From positions 1 through 7,745 of the forward strand of contig JAJYPG010000048.1 in the NCBI GenBank assembly GCA_021795535.1: a stretch of DNA of 7,745 nucleotides. The letters are read 5' to 3'. Positions 6,517 through 7,745 of the stretch are shown here, piece after piece (the first letter of the stretch is position 1; each line of letters opens with the position of its first letter). The notes under the pieces were generated by a model. That model worked only from the letters and a program-made list of their open reading frames with translations, did not search any database and had not been told where the DNA came from. Origin of the DNA: Planctomycetota bacterium (lineage in GTDB: Bacteria; Planctomycetota; Phycisphaerae; WQYP01). A program made the translations under genes and the position numbers.

Positions 6517-6828
6517 GCTTCAGATCGGTGGCGGCACCCGCTATTAAGCCAAAAGAGCCGTTCTACAGGAAATTTTGCCAATCCCGATAATCTGGTGATG
6601 CCACGACACAGCGAACCGGAACCGGTGCAGCAATTGCTATTAAATAAGCTGGTGTTGCGTCTGCCAGAGCAACCACCGCCGAAAATGTTTGCCAGCCAGA
6701 TGGCGGCCCTGGCGTCGCACATGGAGGAAGCCACTCCCTGACTATCCGTCCGTTGTAGTGGAGACTTTTGGCCCTGGTTGCATGCCAGAGCCGTTTTTAT
6801 GGCCGAACTGCGAAAGTTGGGGGAGTAG
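6517..6828 (+). pseudogene. Possible gene remnant: one frame interrupted by a single TGA
   Basis: One plus-strand frame is open from 6517 to the TAG at 6826-6828 except for a TGA at 6739-6741. The first part contains an ATG at 6598 and reads as a 47-residue product (for example LLLNKLVLRLPEQPPPKMF, then MAALASHMEEATP). After the TGA the frame continues for 28 codons ending VFMAELRKLGE. The composition of both halves, with amphipathic Leu/Lys/Glu patterns and GC-rich third positions, looks protein-like, but no family is recognised. No ribosome binding site precedes the ATG. It may be the decayed end of a lost gene, a genuine 47-residue protein, or chance. Confidence 0.3.
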
Positions 6829-6871
6829 CCTATCCAAGTAATGGCCGGGATTGCGATTACTTGGACAGGCT
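6827..6871. repeat. Inverted repeat, 16-base arms with 13-base loop
   Basis: Arms AGCCTATCCAAGTAAT (6827-6842) and ATTACTTGGACAGGCT (6856-6871) are complementary at 15 of 16 positions. The loop is 13 bases, and no T-tract follows on either strand. It could fold as a strong RNA hairpin, or be a dispersed intergenic palindrome or the relic of a mobile element. It begins at the stop codon of the interrupted frame and lies just beyond the terminator of the PEP-CTERM gene. Confidence 0.8.
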
Positions 6872-6880
6872 CATAGACGG

Positions 6881-6906
6881 AAAAAGTCCGGGGCTTTTTA
6901 CCCCGG
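6881..6906 (-). terminator. Rho-independent terminator of the PEP-CTERM gene
   Basis: On the minus strand a perfect 6-base GC stem (CCGGGG / CCCCGG) encloses a 7-base loop and is followed by AC and five T. It begins 46 bases after the PEP-CTERM stop codon. On the plus strand no T-run follows the GC stem, so it acts mainly on the minus strand. Confidence 0.75.
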
Positions 6907-6952
6907 CCCACCCATGTTCATCCATCACTGGCAGATATTGTGCAACCAGCCA

Positions 6953-7741
6953 TCAGGCATGGCGGCGTTTGCCCAAAAGCAGCAGACCCAACCCGCCCAC
7001 CGCCAGCAGCCCCAGCGAGGCTGGTTCGGGAACGGCCTGAGATGTAAACGTAAAGTTATCAACTGACGCGGGTTCTGCTGCGTAAGTACCGAAACCCACG
7101 CCGACGATTGACGACGCCGACGTAAATGCTGTGCGGTATGGCCCGCCAAGAGTGGAAAGCGTTCCACCGGCTTTGCCGCCAAAATATTGAAATGTCCAGT
7201 TCGCAGCATTGCTACTGGACATATCGAGAACGATTTTGATAGTATTGTCTTGGCCAGCTGTGAGAGCAGTTGTGGTGAGCGTGACTCCGTCGTTGGTGCC
7301 GTTGGTACTGCTACCGCCTCCACCAAAAGCCTGCAAGTCGCCGTTTCCTCGTATCAGCATCCAGGAGTATGGGTTGACGACGTTGTTAAATGAACCCGTG
7401 GTCTGAACGCCGACAAAGGCAAGACCCACCCAATTGGTGCTCGTGGTGTTCGTATCAAGAATGTCGGCCGATAAGGTATAGATATTTCCAGCGGCGAAGC
7501 TGTAGCCGAGGCTTTCACTTGCTCCACCAGATGCTGTGCCAGTTTGCGCGACAGACCCATTGGCGGTAACCGTGGTGTCACCAAACCAGGTTTGGCCTGT
7601 TGTGTCCGCGACATCGGGCTTTTGGCCGTTCAAAGCCACGGGTGTCGCGGGGGTACCGTAGGAAAACGAATCATTAAAAATAGTGGCACCTCGCACCGCG
7701 CCTGTAACAGTCAATGCGGCCAACGCACCGCTTAGAGCCAT
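6953..7741 (-). CDS. PEP-CTERM sorting domain protein (exosortase substrate), start probably outside window
   Basis: 262 residues are visible from the ATG at 7741. The C-terminus is a textbook PEP-CTERM signal: VPEP at 237-240, a hydrophobic helix (about 241-256, Leu/Gly/Ala-rich) and a basic tail KRRHA. Family knowledge: such proteins are exported, recognised by an exosortase (EpsH-type), cleaved and moved to the cell surface or extracellular matrix. The body is rich in Gly, Ser, Thr and Asn with alternating hydrophobic strands and only short aromatic motifs, such as NWVGLAFVG and NWTFQYFGG. It resembles a jelly-roll/LamG-type beta-sandwich, but no catalytic motif is visible. The N-terminus (MALSGALAALTVTGAVRGA) is a signal-peptide core without the usual positive charge, so the true start likely lies a few codons beyond the edge. 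No exosortase gene is in the window. A terminator follows the stop. Confidence 0.9.
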   Translation of the reverse strand: MALSGALAALTVTGAVRGATIFNDSFSYGTPATPVALNGQKPDVADTTGQTWFGDTTVTANGSVAQTGTASGGASESLGYSFAAGNIYTLSADILDTNTTSTNWVGLAFVGVQTTGSFNNVVNPYSWMLIRGNGDLQAFGGGGSSTNGTNDGVTLTTTALTAGQDNTIKIVLDMSSSNAANWTFQYFGGKAGGTLSTLGGPYRTAFTSASSIVGVGFGTYAAEPASVDNFTFTSQAVPEPASLGLLAVGGLGLLLLGKRRHA

Positions 7742-7745
7742 GGGG

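Larger units (their letters stand above)
6498..6880. other. Region downstream of the iron permease without an intact gene
   Basis: No complete recognisable gene is found. It holds an interrupted plus-strand frame (6517-6828) and an inverted repeat (6827-6871), listed separately. No hairpin with a T-tract follows the FTR1 stop on the plus strand, so termination of the permease transcript is not explained. Confidence 0.5.

Noticed and set aside
6739..6741. In-frame TGA as a selenocysteine codon.
   Set aside because: No convincing SECIS-like hairpin is seen just downstream, no known selenoprotein motif surrounds it, and no Sec machinery is in the window.
6827..6871. Inverted repeat as a Rho-independent terminator.
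   Set aside because: No T-tract follows on either strand; the nearby hairpin at 6881-6906 fits the minus-strand terminator much better.
6336..6911. Minus-strand frame of 191 codons downstream of FTR1.
   Set aside because: It is antisense to the end of FTR1, runs through the inverted repeat and the terminator, and its product shows no recognisable pattern.

Overview
The window looks like a chromosomal segment of a diderm bacterium of the Planctomycetota-Verrucomicrobiota-Chlamydiota (PVC) group, most likely a Phycisphaerae-type planctomycete or a relative. Four things point that way: a BamA/Skp outer-membrane assembly pair, a very small basic protein of a type I associate with PVC genomes, a PEP-CTERM (exosortase-sorted) surface protein, and a lipoprotein resembling uncharacterised planctomycete lipoproteins. 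Base composition is moderately GC-rich. No tRNA, rRNA, CRISPR array or intact mobile element was seen. Taxonomic placement is inference from gene content only.

Layout, left to right. Positions 1-5195 hold five minus-strand genes, read from right to left: a small basic protein (4902-5195), a membrane-anchored single-HKD phospholipase D/nuclease (4193-4864, TTG start), an unrecognised lipoprotein (3326-4105), BamA with five POTRA domains (466-2931), and an OmpH/Skp-like periplasmic chaperone cut by the left edge (1-358). BamA plus Skp is the classic outer-membrane protein biogenesis pair: Skp holds unfolded porins in the periplasm and BamA inserts them. A sigma70-like promoter sits about 120 bases before bamA.

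Positions 5196-5453 are a divergent control region. To its right a plus-strand gene encodes an FTR1-family high-affinity iron permease (5454-6497). A near-perfect Fur box (5421-5437) lies between a candidate promoter and the ribosome binding site, so this gene is very probably iron-repressed.

Positions 6498-6880 have no intact gene. They hold an open frame interrupted by one in-frame TGA (6517-6828), possibly a gene remnant, and a 16-base imperfect inverted repeat (6827-6871). A Rho-independent terminator (6881-6906, minus) then closes the last gene, a PEP-CTERM protein (6953-7741, minus) whose true start probably lies beyond the right edge.

Several starts were placed by ribosome binding sites. 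Four genes (skp, the small basic protein, the PLD gene and the iron permease) each have GGAG exactly 8 bases before the start codon. This sets starts well inside the longest open frames for three of them.
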